Assembly: GCA_030041255.1 (NCBI GenBank)
Contig: JASHOF010000156.1
Location: 1 to 64,000 of the forward strand
Length of the DNA: 64,000 bases
From: Acetobacteraceae bacterium
GTDB lineage: Bacteria > Pseudomonadota > Alphaproteobacteria > Acetobacterales > Acetobacteraceae
Direction of reading: 5' to 3'
The notes under the pieces: model-generated
Database searches by the model: none
What the model was told of the DNA's origin: nothing
What the model saw: the letters and a program-made list of their open reading frames with translations, nothing else
Shown: piece after piece, positions 34,557-44,102 of the stretch
Layout: the number at the start of each line of letters is the position of its first letter
Numbering within the stretch: the first letter of the stretch is position 1
Translations under genes and position numbers: made by a program

Positions 34557-35543
34557 ATGTCGCGCTATGACGGAGGCTGGCCGCCCTACGTGCCCGTCGC
34601 TGAACGGCGACGCCGGGCTCTCCGTGCGATCGAGAACATGCGTAGGAACGGCCAGCCGATCGCTCCGGTCGCAGTTCACGGGTTGGCGATTGCCACCAGC
34701 TTCTGGGGCAAGGCATGGTGCGAGAACCTGGAGAGCTACCGCGATTATGAGAGCCGGCTGCCGCGGGGCCGCACATACGTGCGAAACGGTTCGGTGCTGG
34801 ACCTGCAAATAGCTCCGGCCGAGGTGGCGGCCACCGTCAGCGGCTCGTCGATCTACCAGGTCAGGATCAGCATCGCCGGTGTCGGGAAGAAGCAGTGGGC
34901 CGCCATCTGCAAGGAATGCGCCGGCGGCATCGACTCGCTGGTCGAGCTGCTTCAGGGTCGGTTCTCGCAGGGCGTGATGGAACGGCTCTGCCGGCAGGAC
35001 AACGGCCTGTTCCCGAAACCGTCGGAGATTCGCTTCTCTTGCAGTTGCCCGGACTATGCGTCGATGTGCAAACACGTCGCCGCGGTGCTTTACGGCGTCG
35101 GTGCCCGGCTGGACCAGAAGCCCGAGTTGCTGTTCCGGCTGCGCGCGGTCGACGAGACGGAACTGGTCGCCGGCATCGACGCGACTTTGCCGGCCGGCAA
35201 GCGGGCACCTTCCCCCGACAGGGTCCTCGCTTCCGACGACCTGTCGGGGTTGTTCGGCATGGATATCGATCCCGGCGAGCAGGCGGCCAAACCGTCTGAC
35301 CATCGCCGGCGGGCGCAGTCCGAGCGCGCCAGCACCAGGAAGCCTTCTCGGACCAAATCCAACGCCACGCCAAAGGCACCGGCGGGCAAAGTTCCCCCGC
35401 CGCCGGTTCAAGCCGGCAGCACCGCCAGCGTCAGGCGAAGCAGCAGATCCGGATCATCGGCGCCGAGGTCCGTACCGCCCAAGGCAACCGCCAAGGTGAA
35501 ACGGAGGAAAACGACGAGAAGGCGAACAGCAGCGGACGCCTGA
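34557..35543 (+). CDS. SWIM zinc finger family protein
   Basis: A 328-residue partner of the SNF2 protein encoded immediately upstream (five bases between stop and ATG). The SWIM finger FSCSCPDYASMCKHVAAVLYG (CxC-xn-CxH) lies at about residues 161-181. The N-terminal part has the conserved SFWGKAWCENLESYRDY and GRTYVRNGSVLDLQI segments of this family. The last about 90 residues are low-complexity, rich in Arg, Ser, Pro and Lys, and probably DNA-binding or disordered. A TTG at 34548 overlapping the helicase stop is an alternative start. Confidence 0.9.
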   Translation: MSRYDGGWPPYVPVAERRRRALRAIENMRRNGQPIAPVAVHGLAIATSFWGKAWCENLESYRDYESRLPRGRTYVRNGSVLDLQIAPAEVAATVSGSSIYQVRISIAGVGKKQWAAICKECAGGIDSLVELLQGRFSQGVMERLCRQDNGLFPKPSEIRFSCSCPDYASMCKHVAAVLYGVGARLDQKPELLFRLRAVDETELVAGIDATLPAGKRAPSPDRVLASDDLSGLFGMDIDPGEQAAKPSDHRRRAQSERASTRKPSRTKSNATPKAPAGKVPPPPVQAGSTASVRRSSRSGSSAPRSVPPKATAKVKRRKTTRRRTAADA

Positions 35544-35856
35544 GTGAGGCCGCTGCGATGACCGGCGAGATCACTCCGCCCGTTCGAGGGTCGAGTGCCC
35601 GGATGCCGGCGGCGGGGGTAGCAACTGCGACGGGGTACTCGACTTCGGTACCATGCGTGCGCGTTCCGGAAGGCTCTCGGATCGAGCGCTCCAACCCGCT
35701 CAACGGGCGCTCGATGGCAGTCGGCAAGCCGGGCCTTTGGCGTGAAGACGGTCATCCGGCAAATCGATCTCCGGGTGCATCATTGCCAACAGATGTGATG
35801 TACGCTACTCGAATCTGCGGCCGGCGAGGCGCATTGCGATCGCGGGGCAGTTGTTG
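35544..35856. other. Intergenic region upstream of the LodA-like gene
   Basis: 313 bp without a recognisable gene. It must hold the promoter of the oxidase operon, but no clear -35/-10 pair or operator stands out. Confidence 0.4.
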
Positions 35857-38508
35857 ATGGGCCGTTTGTTCTCACGGCGGGAATTCGTAGCATCGCTGTC
35901 CGCAAGTCTTGCTGCTTCCGGCTCTGCACGGGCCCGTACCGACCCGGTCTCGCAGCAACAGCTCGATCGGATCGCACGGGTGGCCATCCATCCAGCGGTC
36001 AATGTGGCGCGCGTCGGCAACAGCCGAGACGCGTTCTTCTTCGGTCCTGAAACACCGAGCAGCGTTCCCCGCGGTCCCTTCAAGGACCCAGGCGGTGCCG
36101 TCGCCAAGCAGGCAGCCATGTTCCGCCTGTTCGGCTATGACGCGCAGAATCGCGTCGTTTGCGAGCTGACCTCGCGGAATGCCGACGTTTCGTGGCACGT
36201 TTCCCTCGCCAATACGAAAGCGCTCTGGTACAGTGTCGACGTCGCCTTCGATCTGGAGGGTGCGCCGGGGGCCGCGCGGCGCAACGACGACGTTAAAGAC
36301 CGTGCGAGCCTTGCGGTGCGCGCGATACCTCGCACGCTCGAAGGGCCGGCGGCAGGTCCGCTTCCCCTTGATGGCGGCCAGTTTCTGAACATTCCGGTCA
36401 CGCTTGGCGAAGTGCTGACCGACACCGAGGGCCGGTTGATCGTGCTTCCCGGCGCGGGGATGGCCTATTCGTCTCCCGGCGCGCCCCTCATGAGTGGCTT
36501 CGCGGACAATGACGGCTGGACGGACGATACATGCGACGGGCCGGTCGGCGCCACGGTCCGCATCGGACGACGGGTGCTGGAGGCCGATCCGGCTTGGGTC
36601 CTGTGTGTTGTTCCCAATTATGCTCCGGCCATCCCAAGCGGCCTCGTGACAGCCTATGACGCCGTCGAATCGGTCCTGGTGGGCGCCGGCATCCGCGTCG
36701 CGTCGTACACGGTCTTCGAGCGCGATGTCTGGCCAATCTTTGAGCGGATGTGCGCCCTGCAATGGGTCAATGAAGGCTATTTTCAGCGCTATGGGTTTGG
36801 CGCCGCGCGCGATTGGACGCGACAAGACTGGCGCCAACGTCTGTCTGACGCGTCAGCCGGGAATGCTCTCTTGCGCGAAAGCATTTTCGCACTTTTCCGC
36901 GATCCGGCATTCCGCACGGTGCAGCCGCACGCGGAACCGCAGCTCTATGGCGACAAAGTCGTCCTGCCGCCCGACGCCATTGAGCCGCGGCAATGGCTGG
37001 CCCTCACGCCGCTGCAATACGACCACCTGAAGGCATGGTCCGAAGGGCGGTTCGCCGTGCGCAGTGCGGCGGTGCCTGCCGGCATCGAAAGCTATCCGTT
37101 GCAGCAGCGGCCGGCGGTGCTGGATCGCGTGGCCCTCGATGCCTGCCTTGGCGGGGCCTTCCATCCAGGGCTCGAAGTCCCGTGGATCGTGCGCGTTCCC
37201 TGGATCTGGACCGCCGACATGCGCCTGAAGTCCCGGTCGCGTGAGGTGGACCTTACCGATTACGGCGCCTCCCTCACAGCGCCCGTGGCGACGTCGAAGC
37301 AGGGGCCGCTGTCGCGGCTCGGACCGGGCGGCATCACCCAATGGATGGGCGTGCCGTGGCATGCGGACGCCTCCAGCTGCCGGTTCGGCTACGAAAGGGC
37401 TGTTTCTCCCATCCTGCCCGGCTTCTGGCCCGCACGTATCCCGAACCGCGTGCTGGCCGAGGCTGACTACAGGATTGTCGTGGATACCGCCCGATCACTG
37501 AGCGAGCGCCGCGCCGCGTTCGCCCGGCGCCGAGACTGGGAGCGGTTTATTTCCGCCCCGACCCGTCCTCCGATCCTGGCGGCCATGGCAAAGGATTGGT
37601 TCCGGCTCGGCATGGTCACCGATCGTCCCGGTCCCACGGATGGACACTTCCCGGCCACCATGAAGGTCGAATCGGGCGTCGGGTTCGCCCACGAGCCGGA
37701 GGTGCTCTATCCGCCCGGAGCGATCTTCCCGCAGCTCGGGCTCTTTCCGTTGGTGGTTGCGAATTCTGACGACAACAGCCTTCGTCTCGTGGACGCCGGG
37801 GAAGAGGTGTCGGTCATGCGACTATCCGCGCCGCTCGAGCGGCCGGAAGGCCTCGTGCGGGGGCTCGACGGAAACATCTATGTCTGCTGCATGAACGGCA
37901 ATGTCGTGCGCCGGGTGACGCCGAAGGGAGAGACCACCCTGTTCGCCAAGGATTTCTTGGCCTCGCCGGCGGGCATTGCCTGCGACCGGGCTGGCAACTT
38001 CTATGTGGCCAACTTCCTCGAGCAGGGTTTCATTACCGTCGTGGAGCCCGACGGCAAAAGCCGCGTGCTGGTGCCGCCGGGGGCGGGGCTGACCTCACCC
38101 GTCGGCGTGGTCCTGACCCCGGATGGCGCGCTGCTCGTCAGTTGGGGCGGCGCTTCCGTGGCGCGCGTCGATCCGGCCACGGGGAAGCTGATCGACCCGC
38201 ACTGGATCACGGGGCTGAACAATCCCCGCCAGATGGCCTTTGACACGTCTTACCGCCTCTACGTGGCCGACCAGGGAAACGACGCAGTCCGGCGCTATGA
38301 CTTTCTCGGCACGCCCGTTCCGCTCACCCTGACGGGGGCACCACTGACCAGGCCATTCGGTTTGGCATTCGACAGCACGGGCCTGCTTTTCGCCACGGTG
38401 ACGCGCGGCACGCTGGTAAAAAAGATCCGCATCGAGGGCGACTTCGCGGTCGTGTCCGATTTTGCCGCGGGCCTGCCCAATCCCGGCGGGATTGCCTTCA
38501 TCGGATGA
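35857..38508 (+). CDS. LodA/GoxA-type quinoprotein oxidase with C-terminal NHL-like propeller
   Basis: An 883-residue protein. It starts with a twin-arginine signal (MGRLFSRREFVASLSAS). About residues 30-620 match LodA/GoxA, oxidases of free amino acids that build a cysteine tryptophylquinone cofactor from Cys and Trp side chains. Landmarks: AIHPAVNVARVGNS-like start, ACLGGAFHPGLEVPW with the candidate Cys, and WMGVPWHADASSCRFGY then PGFWPARIPN with the candidate Trp. From about 640 on lies a beta-propeller with SMP-30/NHL repeats (RPEGLVRGLDGNIYVCCMNG, SPAGIACDRAGNFYVANF, PRQMAFDTSYRLYVADQG). Coupled by ATGA to its flavoprotein partner. Substrate unknown; the products would be an oxo-acid or aldehyde, ammonia and H2O2. 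Confidence 0.85.
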   Translation: MGRLFSRREFVASLSASLAASGSARARTDPVSQQQLDRIARVAIHPAVNVARVGNSRDAFFFGPETPSSVPRGPFKDPGGAVAKQAAMFRLFGYDAQNRVVCELTSRNADVSWHVSLANTKALWYSVDVAFDLEGAPGAARRNDDVKDRASLAVRAIPRTLEGPAAGPLPLDGGQFLNIPVTLGEVLTDTEGRLIVLPGAGMAYSSPGAPLMSGFADNDGWTDDTCDGPVGATVRIGRRVLEADPAWVLCVVPNYAPAIPSGLVTAYDAVESVLVGAGIRVASYTVFERDVWPIFERMCALQWVNEGYFQRYGFGAARDWTRQDWRQRLSDASAGNALLRESIFALFRDPAFRTVQPHAEPQLYGDKVVLPPDAIEPRQWLALTPLQYDHLKAWSEGRFAVRSAAVPAGIESYPLQQRPAVLDRVALDACLGGAFHPGLEVPWIVRVPWIWTADMRLKSRSREVDLTDYGASLTAPVATSKQGPLSRLGPGGITQWMGVPWHADASSCRFGYERAVSPILPGFWPARIPNRVLAEADYRIVVDTARSLSERRAAFARRRDWERFISAPTRPPILAAMAKDWFRLGMVTDRPGPTDGHFPATMKVESGVGFAHEPEVLYPPGAIFPQLGLFPLVVANSDDNSLRLVDAGEEVSVMRLSAPLERPEGLVRGLDGNIYVCCMNGNVVRRVTPKGETTLFAKDFLASPAGIACDRAGNFYVANFLEQGFITVVEPDGKSRVLVPPGAGLTSPVGVVLTPDGALLVSWGGASVARVDPATGKLIDPHWITGLNNPRQMAFDTSYRLYVADQGNDAVRRYDFLGTPVPLTLTGAPLTRPFGLAFDSTGLLFATVTRGTLVKKIRIEGDFAVVSDFAAGLPNPGGIAFIG

Positions 38509-39599
38509 GGGACTGCGATGTCCTGATCGCCGGAGCAGGGCCGGCGGGCTGCGCCACGGCAATGCTGGCCGCGCGCGGTGGCCTGTCGACGGTGGTGCTC
38601 GACCGGCCCCGGCCGGCGCAGAGCTGGGCGGGAGAAACCCTGCCACCCGGCATGGGAAACCTCATGCGCTCGGTCTTCGGCGCAGACATCCTGTCCGAGA
38701 GCAATCACTGCCCCGCGTTCGGCACCCGTTCGGTGTGGGGGAGCAGCGCGCTCGTCGAAACCGATTTCCTTGCCAATCCTTTGGGCGAGGGGTGGATCCT
38801 CGATCGCACGCGGTTCGACGCCCTCGCACGGGAAGTCGTCCTTGCCCAGGGCGTCGACATCGTTCGGGTCAGCCATATCGGGCCGCCGGCGCGCGGGCCT
38901 TCGGCCTGGCACCTTGATCTCGATGACGGAGCCTGCCTGCGAGCGCGGTTCCTGGTGGACGCGTCAGGGCGGCCCGGTGCGCTGCTCCGGCGGCTGGGCA
39001 CGCGCAGGATCGCCGCCGATCGGCAGATCGCAATCTTGTCCGCCTATCCCGATGATGGGGATACCTATTGCGGCACCACGGTCGAGGCGGTCGCGGAAGG
39101 CTGGTGGTACACGACACCACTCCCGCACGGCCGGCGTGTGCTGGCTTACATGACCGACGCGGACCTTTGGCGGCGTGGCACGCGGCGCTGGCACGCGCTT
39201 CTGAGAGAGACGCACCATGTCGGCCGATGTGCCGGGCAGAGAGCGCTGTCCGCCCGACCTGGCGTCTATCCCGCCGGCACGGCGCAGGCCGAACATTTGG
39301 CTGGCGACGATTGGCTCGCGGTCGGGGACGCCGCCATGTCATTCGATCCGCTCTCCTCGCAGGGCCTGGCGAGCGCCGTCGTGATGGGTGCGAAGGCGGG
39401 CGAAGCCATCGCCCACCCGAACCGCGATACGGCCTTTGCGGCATGGGCGGAGGAGTACCGCATGCTGTTCGCAGAACATTCTGAACTCAGAACGTATTAT
39501 GCCCGCCTGGAAAGACGCTGGCCGCATTCTGCCTTCTGGCAACGTCGGCACGAACCGGACCATGCAGCGATCCGGCTGCGCGGGAGTCCTACAGGTTGA
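38505..39599 (+). CDS. LodB-like FAD-dependent oxidoreductase
   Basis: A 364-residue flavoprotein of the tryptophan-halogenase-like class. The FAD dinucleotide fold starts at residue 4 (DVLIAGAGPAGCATAMLAA), and the second FAD motif is WLAVGDAAMSFDPLSSQGL. LodB-type proteins are needed to generate the quinone cofactor of the paired LodA-type oxidase, and the four-base overlap with the oxidase gene supports this role. It is followed by insertion-sequence debris, so the operon ends here. Confidence 0.88.
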   Translation: MRDCDVLIAGAGPAGCATAMLAARGGLSTVVLDRPRPAQSWAGETLPPGMGNLMRSVFGADILSESNHCPAFGTRSVWGSSALVETDFLANPLGEGWILDRTRFDALAREVVLAQGVDIVRVSHIGPPARGPSAWHLDLDDGACLRARFLVDASGRPGALLRRLGTRRIAADRQIAILSAYPDDGDTYCGTTVEAVAEGWWYTTPLPHGRRVLAYMTDADLWRRGTRRWHALLRETHHVGRCAGQRALSARPGVYPAGTAQAEHLAGDDWLAVGDAAMSFDPLSSQGLASAVVMGAKAGEAIAHPNRDTAFAAWAEEYRMLFAEHSELRTYYARLERRWPHSAFWQRRHEPDHAAIRLRGSPTG

Positions 39600-39676
39600 G
39601 TTCCGCCGGGAACTGACCCTTGTCCGAACCTGCCCCGGCTCAGATCGACGCGGGGTATGGAGCGATCGCCATGGCG

Positions 39677-39862
39677 TCGTTGGGCGTGATCCAACGCCGG
39701 GCCTTCCGGCAAGGGGTCTCGATCCGGGCGATATCGCGGCCTACAGGGCTGTCGGGGAACACGATCCGCAAAACCCTTTCGTCTGGCGCAGTGGCACCGA
39801 AGTTCAAAGTCCCCGGGCGGCCCGGCAAGCTGGACCCCTTTGCGGACAAGCTCTCACTCTGG
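39677..39862 (+). pseudogene. IS21-family IstA transposase fragment
   Basis: Encodes LGVIQRRAFRQGVSIRAISR, then PTGLSGNTIRKTLSSG, then PGRPGKLDPFADKLSLWL, the N-terminal helix-turn-helix of IS21 IstA (usual RRLxxEGxSxRxIARxLGLSRxTVRKxL...P..LDPF). The integrase core and IstB are missing, so it is a 5' remnant. Confidence 0.65.
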
Positions 39863-40485
39863 CTGAACGCGCTCAAGCGCGCCATGCACGGCCGCGCCGG
39901 CATCCCCCCGCTATGCGTTCGAATGCGCCTCCTCCATGAATGCGAGCAGCGCCACAAGTCTGCGCCAGACCCACTCCTGCCTGCCCCACGTTCGCGTCGC
40001 GGCGCTGAACGGCCGTCTGGAACGCTATGCCGCCTCGCGTCCCACGACCACAGCCCCGGCCAACGATGACCAACCAATCGCGAAGGCCGCCTGATCACCC
40101 CCCAGGTTGTTGCCGATCTCGCCCAAAGAGCAACGTGACAGCCGGCCACCCCATTGAGGATGCCGACATCGCGCGGCTGTCCCCGTTGACTTGGCACCCT
40201 ATCGACTTCCTTGACCGATCCGATTTCCCGGTCTCCGAACCCGTCACCTGGGGCGCCCTACGCCTCTTGCCAAACCCTGATTCCGAATACGACTTTTGAG
40301 AAGCCCGATGACAGCAGGCCGTTCCGATCAGCCGCCCGACCCGAATGTCACGCAACCCCCTGCCGACTCCCCGTGAGGCATTTTTACTGCGGCGCGCCGA
40401 TGCATTTGCTCTCCGGCGTTGACAATTGAAGCGGTCGCTTCAATTTCCGGCGCCCTTTCGTTGTCTCGGCCTGTGTACCTTGTGT
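39863..40485. other. Remnant-rich non-coding stretch
   Basis: 623 bp with no intact gene. A short frame from about 39937 to 40094 reads HVRVAALNGRLERYAASRP near its end and looks like a scrap of coding sequence, but I cannot name the parent. No transposon terminal repeat could be delimited. Codon use is unlike neighbouring genes. Confidence 0.4.
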
Positions 40486-41181
40486 TCACGCGGTAGTCGC
40501 CCTGTCACTGCGCGGTGGGCGCGAGGCCAGGTCAAAGAAGGTGTCCAACACGCGCTCACCCGAGCGCGCAATGCGTCCGACGGCCAAGGCGTTCGGGCGC
40601 ACGTGTTCCGGCAGGTGCGGAACCATCTCGGCGACGAGGTCGGGAGTAAGCTCGATATGAAACTGCAGACCGTACTGGGCGGGTCCCAGACGAAATGCCT
40701 GATTCGGGTAGACGCTCGTGAAGGCCAGATGCAGTGCATCCCCCGGAAGCTCGAATGTGTCGTTGTGCCAGTGGAAGGCATCGAACTCGGGGCCTAAGTC
40801 CGCCAACAGCGGATCACGGCGGCCGGCTGGAGTGAGCCGGACCACGTCAACACCGATCTCCTCGTGTGTCCCTCGAAAGACTCTGCCGCCTGCGGCGACC
40901 GCGAGCATTTGGGCTCCCAGGCAGATCCCCAGGACTGGTCGCCCCAGTGCCAGCCAGCGACGCAGCAATTCCCGCTCGCCGCGCAGATGTGGGTAAAGGG
41001 AGTCGTCTAGTGCACCCATCGGCCCACCCATGACAATAAGGCCCCTCACGTCGTCGAGCCCTGGGATGGGATCTCCCCTGTCCATGCGGTGCGTGCGGAG
41101 CGCCAGGCCACGGCGCTCGGCGATGCGCTCCACCAAACCTGGCCCTTCATGCGCAACGTGCTGGATGAGCGCCCACCTCAT
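40486..41181 (-). CDS. Class I glutamine amidotransferase-like protein
   Basis: A 231-residue GATase1-fold hydrolase resembling the stand-alone GMP-synthase-like group. Catalytic nucleophile in GICLGAQMLA, and His-Glu in GLQFHIELTPD complete the triad. It has no synthetase domain. It begins six bases after the amidase stop and is the last gene of the transporter/amidase operon. Likely a gamma-glutamyl or amide hydrolase for the imported compound, or an ammonia-channelling partner; not resolved. Confidence 0.88.
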   Translation of the reverse strand: MRWALIQHVAHEGPGLVERIAERRGLALRTHRMDRGDPIPGLDDVRGLIVMGGPMGALDDSLYPHLRGERELLRRWLALGRPVLGICLGAQMLAVAAGGRVFRGTHEEIGVDVVRLTPAGRRDPLLADLGPEFDAFHWHNDTFELPGDALHLAFTSVYPNQAFRLGPAQYGLQFHIELTPDLVAEMVPHLPEHVRPNALAVGRIARSGERVLDTFFDLASRPPRSDRATTA

Positions 41182-41187
41182 GTCACG

Positions 41188-42414
41188 TCACCCAACCGTA
41201 TGCCCGTTCTGAGCTTGCTCCCATGCCAGGGCTGCCGCCAATACCGTCCGGTCATCGGGTCCTGCGAGTTGGAGGTTGCCGATCGCAATGGCCGGCCACC
41301 CGAGGAAGTTGAATCGCCGCGTGTAGTGAGCCAACGCGGCGCGCACATCGGGCTCCCAGCACTCCACGGGGGGCACGTCCATGCCAAGGGTGGGGCTCAC
41401 GAACAGATCGAAGTCGGGCTCCGCGCGAGCCTGGCGCCGCAGTTCTCGAAGAGCCGCCAGACCGCGATGGTATTCAACCGCGGTCACCCGATGGGCCGCG
41501 TCCCATTTGACCTGGGCATCGGGACCATACTGGTCCCGGCAGCGCGGATACCACGGCAGATGTGTCACCGCGCACTCCGTCATGAAAACCGCCGTCGGAT
41601 CCCCTTCGGGTTCGGGGAGGCGAGCCTCCTCGACAATGGCGCCCAGTCGACTGAGGGCGTCTTCCACCCCGCTCGGTGCCAGCACGCCGATTCGTACACC
41701 CGCCAGCCGCGGCGGCGGTACCGGTCGGCCCGTGAGGACCGAATAGACGAGCGCACAGTCCCGCACGGAGCGTGCCATCGGTCCCACCGTGTCGAAGGAT
41801 GGGGCAAGGGGCAACGTATCTCTCGTGGAGACGACATCGAACGGCGGCTTGAATCCGATCACGTCGCAGCAGGCGGCCGGGATCCGAACGGAGCCTCCTG
41901 TGTCGGTGCCAAGCCCGATCGTACACATGCCATCCGCCAATGCCGCTGCATTACCCCCGCTCGAGCCGCCAGCGACCCGGCCGGGGCGAGCTGGATTGGC
42001 CACCGTCCCCCAGTGCGGATTCTGGCTGGTTACGCCCCAGGCGAATTCATGCTGGTTCGCCTTCCCGACGAGGATGGCCCCGGCTCTTTCAAGAGCAAGC
42101 ACGGCCGGCGCGGTGCGCGTCGGCACATGATCCCGGAACAGCGCGGAGCCGTAGGTGGTCCTGATCCCGGCAGTGAAGAACATATCCTTGACCGCAAAGG
42201 GAACCCCCGCCAACGGGCCGGTCGGTTTTTGTGCCGCGCGGCCAAGCGCGTACTCCGGGCACGTCGTGATGAAGGCGTTTCCTGCTGCGCGGGCCTCGAT
42301 CCGCTGTAAAAAGGTCTCGACGACCTCCGCCGCAGAAACGCGACCATCGCGGACCAGGGCGGCGAGCGCGCCGGCGGAAAGTTCGAAGAACTCGCACCTT
42401 TCGGCTTTCGTCAT
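41188..42414 (-). CDS. Amidase signature family enzyme
   Basis: A 408-residue amidase. Ser-cisSer-Lys triad: Lys in GVPFAVKDMFF, the glycine/serine-rich PGRVAGGSSGGNAAALADG with cis-Ser, and the nucleophile Ser in LGTDTGGSVRIPA. The ATG at 42414 has GGAAG upstream and is preferred to the TTG at 42432. Co-transcribed between the deacetylase-type gene and the glutamine amidotransferase-like gene. Expected to hydrolyse an amide to acid plus ammonia. The set with a branched-chain-type ABC importer suggests a nitrogen-source catabolic route; the substrate is unknown. Confidence 0.93.
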   Translation of the reverse strand: MTKAERCEFFELSAGALAALVRDGRVSAAEVVETFLQRIEARAAGNAFITTCPEYALGRAAQKPTGPLAGVPFAVKDMFFTAGIRTTYGSALFRDHVPTRTAPAVLALERAGAILVGKANQHEFAWGVTSQNPHWGTVANPARPGRVAGGSSGGNAAALADGMCTIGLGTDTGGSVRIPAACCDVIGFKPPFDVVSTRDTLPLAPSFDTVGPMARSVRDCALVYSVLTGRPVPPPRLAGVRIGVLAPSGVEDALSRLGAIVEEARLPEPEGDPTAVFMTECAVTHLPWYPRCRDQYGPDAQVKWDAAHRVTAVEYHRGLAALRELRRQARAEPDFDLFVSPTLGMDVPPVECWEPDVRAALAHYTRRFNFLGWPAIAIGNLQLAGPDDRTVLAAALAWEQAQNGHTVG

Positions 42415-42435
42415 GACCGGCTTCCACGGCAACCG

Positions 42436-43314
42436 TTACGCAGGCACCTGTTGACGCCCGCGGAAGTCGTTGGCAATTTCATGATACCTGCACCAGCGCA
42501 CACCTTGAAGCGTGCGCGTAAAACCGATGAAATCCCCTAGCATCCTCAGCACCTGCGGCCGCCCGGAAACGTCGGGATGGATCGCGATCGGAATCACCGC
42601 ATAGTCCATTTCGTCGTACGCCCACTGCAGCTGCTGTTCCCACTGTTTCCCTATGTCCCATGGATTCACCCAGCCGTGGCTGTTGGGGAACGCCGGGATA
42701 AACATCATCGGCGGCAGATCATCGAGGTACCAGCTACCGGGGATCTCGACGAGCGATGTAACGCGCCCGCGTACGACCGGCTTCATCCATTCTTTCGCGG
42801 CCTTGGTGAAGTCGATGCGCGTCCAGCTGTCACCATCTCGCAAAAAATATGGCGTGAAGTCGCGATGCATAAGGCTGTGATCATAACTGAAATGATACTT
42901 CAGCAGGAGCCCGATCGTGGCCGCCGACGGCTCCCACCAGGGGGCCGTATATCCCACCGGCTTCGACCCGCTGACACCCTCGATCAGCTCGATGGAACGC
43001 ACCAGAACATCTTCCTCCTGCTCCGGGGTCATAGCAGTCGGCTTCTCATGCGAGTACCCGTGCGCGCCGAGTTCGTGGCCTGCAGCAACGACCGCCTCGA
43101 TCTCGGCCGGGAACGTCTCGATGGAGTGGCCGGGCGTGAACCACGTGGCCTTGATGTCATGGCGGCGAAGCAACTCCAGAAGTCGCGGAATGCCAACTTC
43201 TCCGGCGAACATCCCCCTCGAGATCGCCTGCCCGGAGTTTTCTCCGCCGAACGACCCAAGCCACCCGCACACCGCATCGACGTCAACGCCGAGGCCGATC
43301 AGGATCTCTTTCAT
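42436..43314 (-). CDS. Polysaccharide deacetylase family protein (PuuE/imidase-like)
   Basis: A 292-residue NodB-fold metal hydrolase. Starts [20 protein letters not shown], where the first DVD supplies the catalytic/metal Asp; [28 protein letters not shown] with the metal-binding His pair; and [10 protein letters not shown]. It has no signal peptide, so it acts in the cytoplasm. This subgroup (with HpPgdA-like and allantoinase-like members) often opens cyclic amides or imides rather than trimming polysaccharides. Placed directly before the amidase, it could open an imide ring whose product the amidase cleaves. The ATG at 43314 follows AAGGAGGA. Confidence 0.82.
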   Translation of the reverse strand: MKEILIGLGVDVDAVCGWLGSFGGENSGQAISRGMFAGEVGIPRLLELLRRHDIKATWFTPGHSIETFPAEIEAVVAAGHELGAHGYSHEKPTAMTPEQEEDVLVRSIELIEGVSGSKPVGYTAPWWEPSAATIGLLLKYHFSYDHSLMHRDFTPYFLRDGDSWTRIDFTKAAKEWMKPVVRGRVTSLVEIPGSWYLDDLPPMMFIPAFPNSHGWVNPWDIGKQWEQQLQWAYDEMDYAVIPIAIHPDVSGRPQVLRMLGDFIGFTRTLQGVRWCRYHEIANDFRGRQQVPA

Positions 43315-43385
43315 CAGTCTGTCCTCCTTTGGAAGGGCTGGCCGGCGCGGGATGCGTACCCCGCGCCGCTGCGAAAAGATATCGA

Positions 43386-44102
43386 TTACACCTGGAGTCC
43401 CAACAGACGCTCTTGCGCTTGTCTGTCCTGAAGGAAGTCTGCAGCGCGCGTCTCTTCGACGATGCGGCCGTTTACCATCACCGCAAGCTGGCGCGCCAGG
43501 CTCGCTGCAACCCGCAGATTCTGCTCGACGAGGAGGAGTCGCATTCCGGTTCCCGACAATCGCCGGAGCGCCTCGACCATCATCGCTACGGCAACAGGTG
43601 CAAGGCCCTCTGAGGGCTCGTCGAGCACAAGGAGCGAGGGTCGGGTGAGCAACGCTCTGGCGATCGCCAGCATCTGTTGTTCTCCGCCCGAGAGTACCCG
43701 CGCCTGGCGGTCTTCAAGCTCGCCGAGTTTTGGAAACAGTTCCAGCACGTCGACCCTCGACGCTCCCTGCCCTCGTTGTCGACTCGCGTATGCGGCGAGC
43801 GCAAGGTGCTCCCGGACCGTAAGGTGCGGGAAGAGTCGCCGCCCTTGTGGTACGTACGCCAGGCCGAGGTGCGATCGTACTTGCGGCTTGATCTTGGTAA
43901 TTTCGTGATCCCCATACACGATCCGGCCGCTCTCTGCCCAGCGCAGGCCGAACAGCGTGTCGCAGAGCGTGGTCTTGCCCATCCCGTTTCGTCCGATAAC
44001 AGCCACCGGCTCGGCCGCGATGGTCAGCGAGACTCCTTGAAGGATGTGCGCCGTTCCGATGAAGACGTGAAGGTCTTCGATGACGAGCGCGCTCTCAACC
44101 AT
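43386..44102 (-). CDS. livF: Branched-chain amino acid-type ABC transporter ATPase, LivF-like
   Basis: A 238-residue ATPase. Walker [12 protein letters not shown]-loop with [13 protein letters not shown] (LivF-specific), signature [15 protein letters not shown] and Walker [14 protein letters not shown]. The ATG at 44102 overlaps the end of livG by 8 bp, which supports this start. Works with LivG, LivH, LivM and the binding protein encoded next to it. Confidence 0.95.
   Translation of the reverse strand: MVESALVIEDLHVFIGTAHILQGVSLTIAAEPVAVIGRNGMGKTTLCDTLFGLRWAESGRIVYGDHEITKIKPQVRSHLGLAYVPQGRRLFPHLTVREHLALAAYASRQRGQGASRVDVLELFPKLGELEDRQARVLSGGEQQMLAIARALLTRPSLLVLDEPSEGLAPVAVAMMVEALRRLSGTGMRLLLVEQNLRVAASLARQLAVMVNGRIVEETRAADFLQDRQAQERLLGLQV

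Noticed and set aside
32806-34776. A 656-codon minus-strand open frame opposite the second SNF2 gene
   Set aside because: Shadow of the helicase coding sequence; no domain, no ribosome site.
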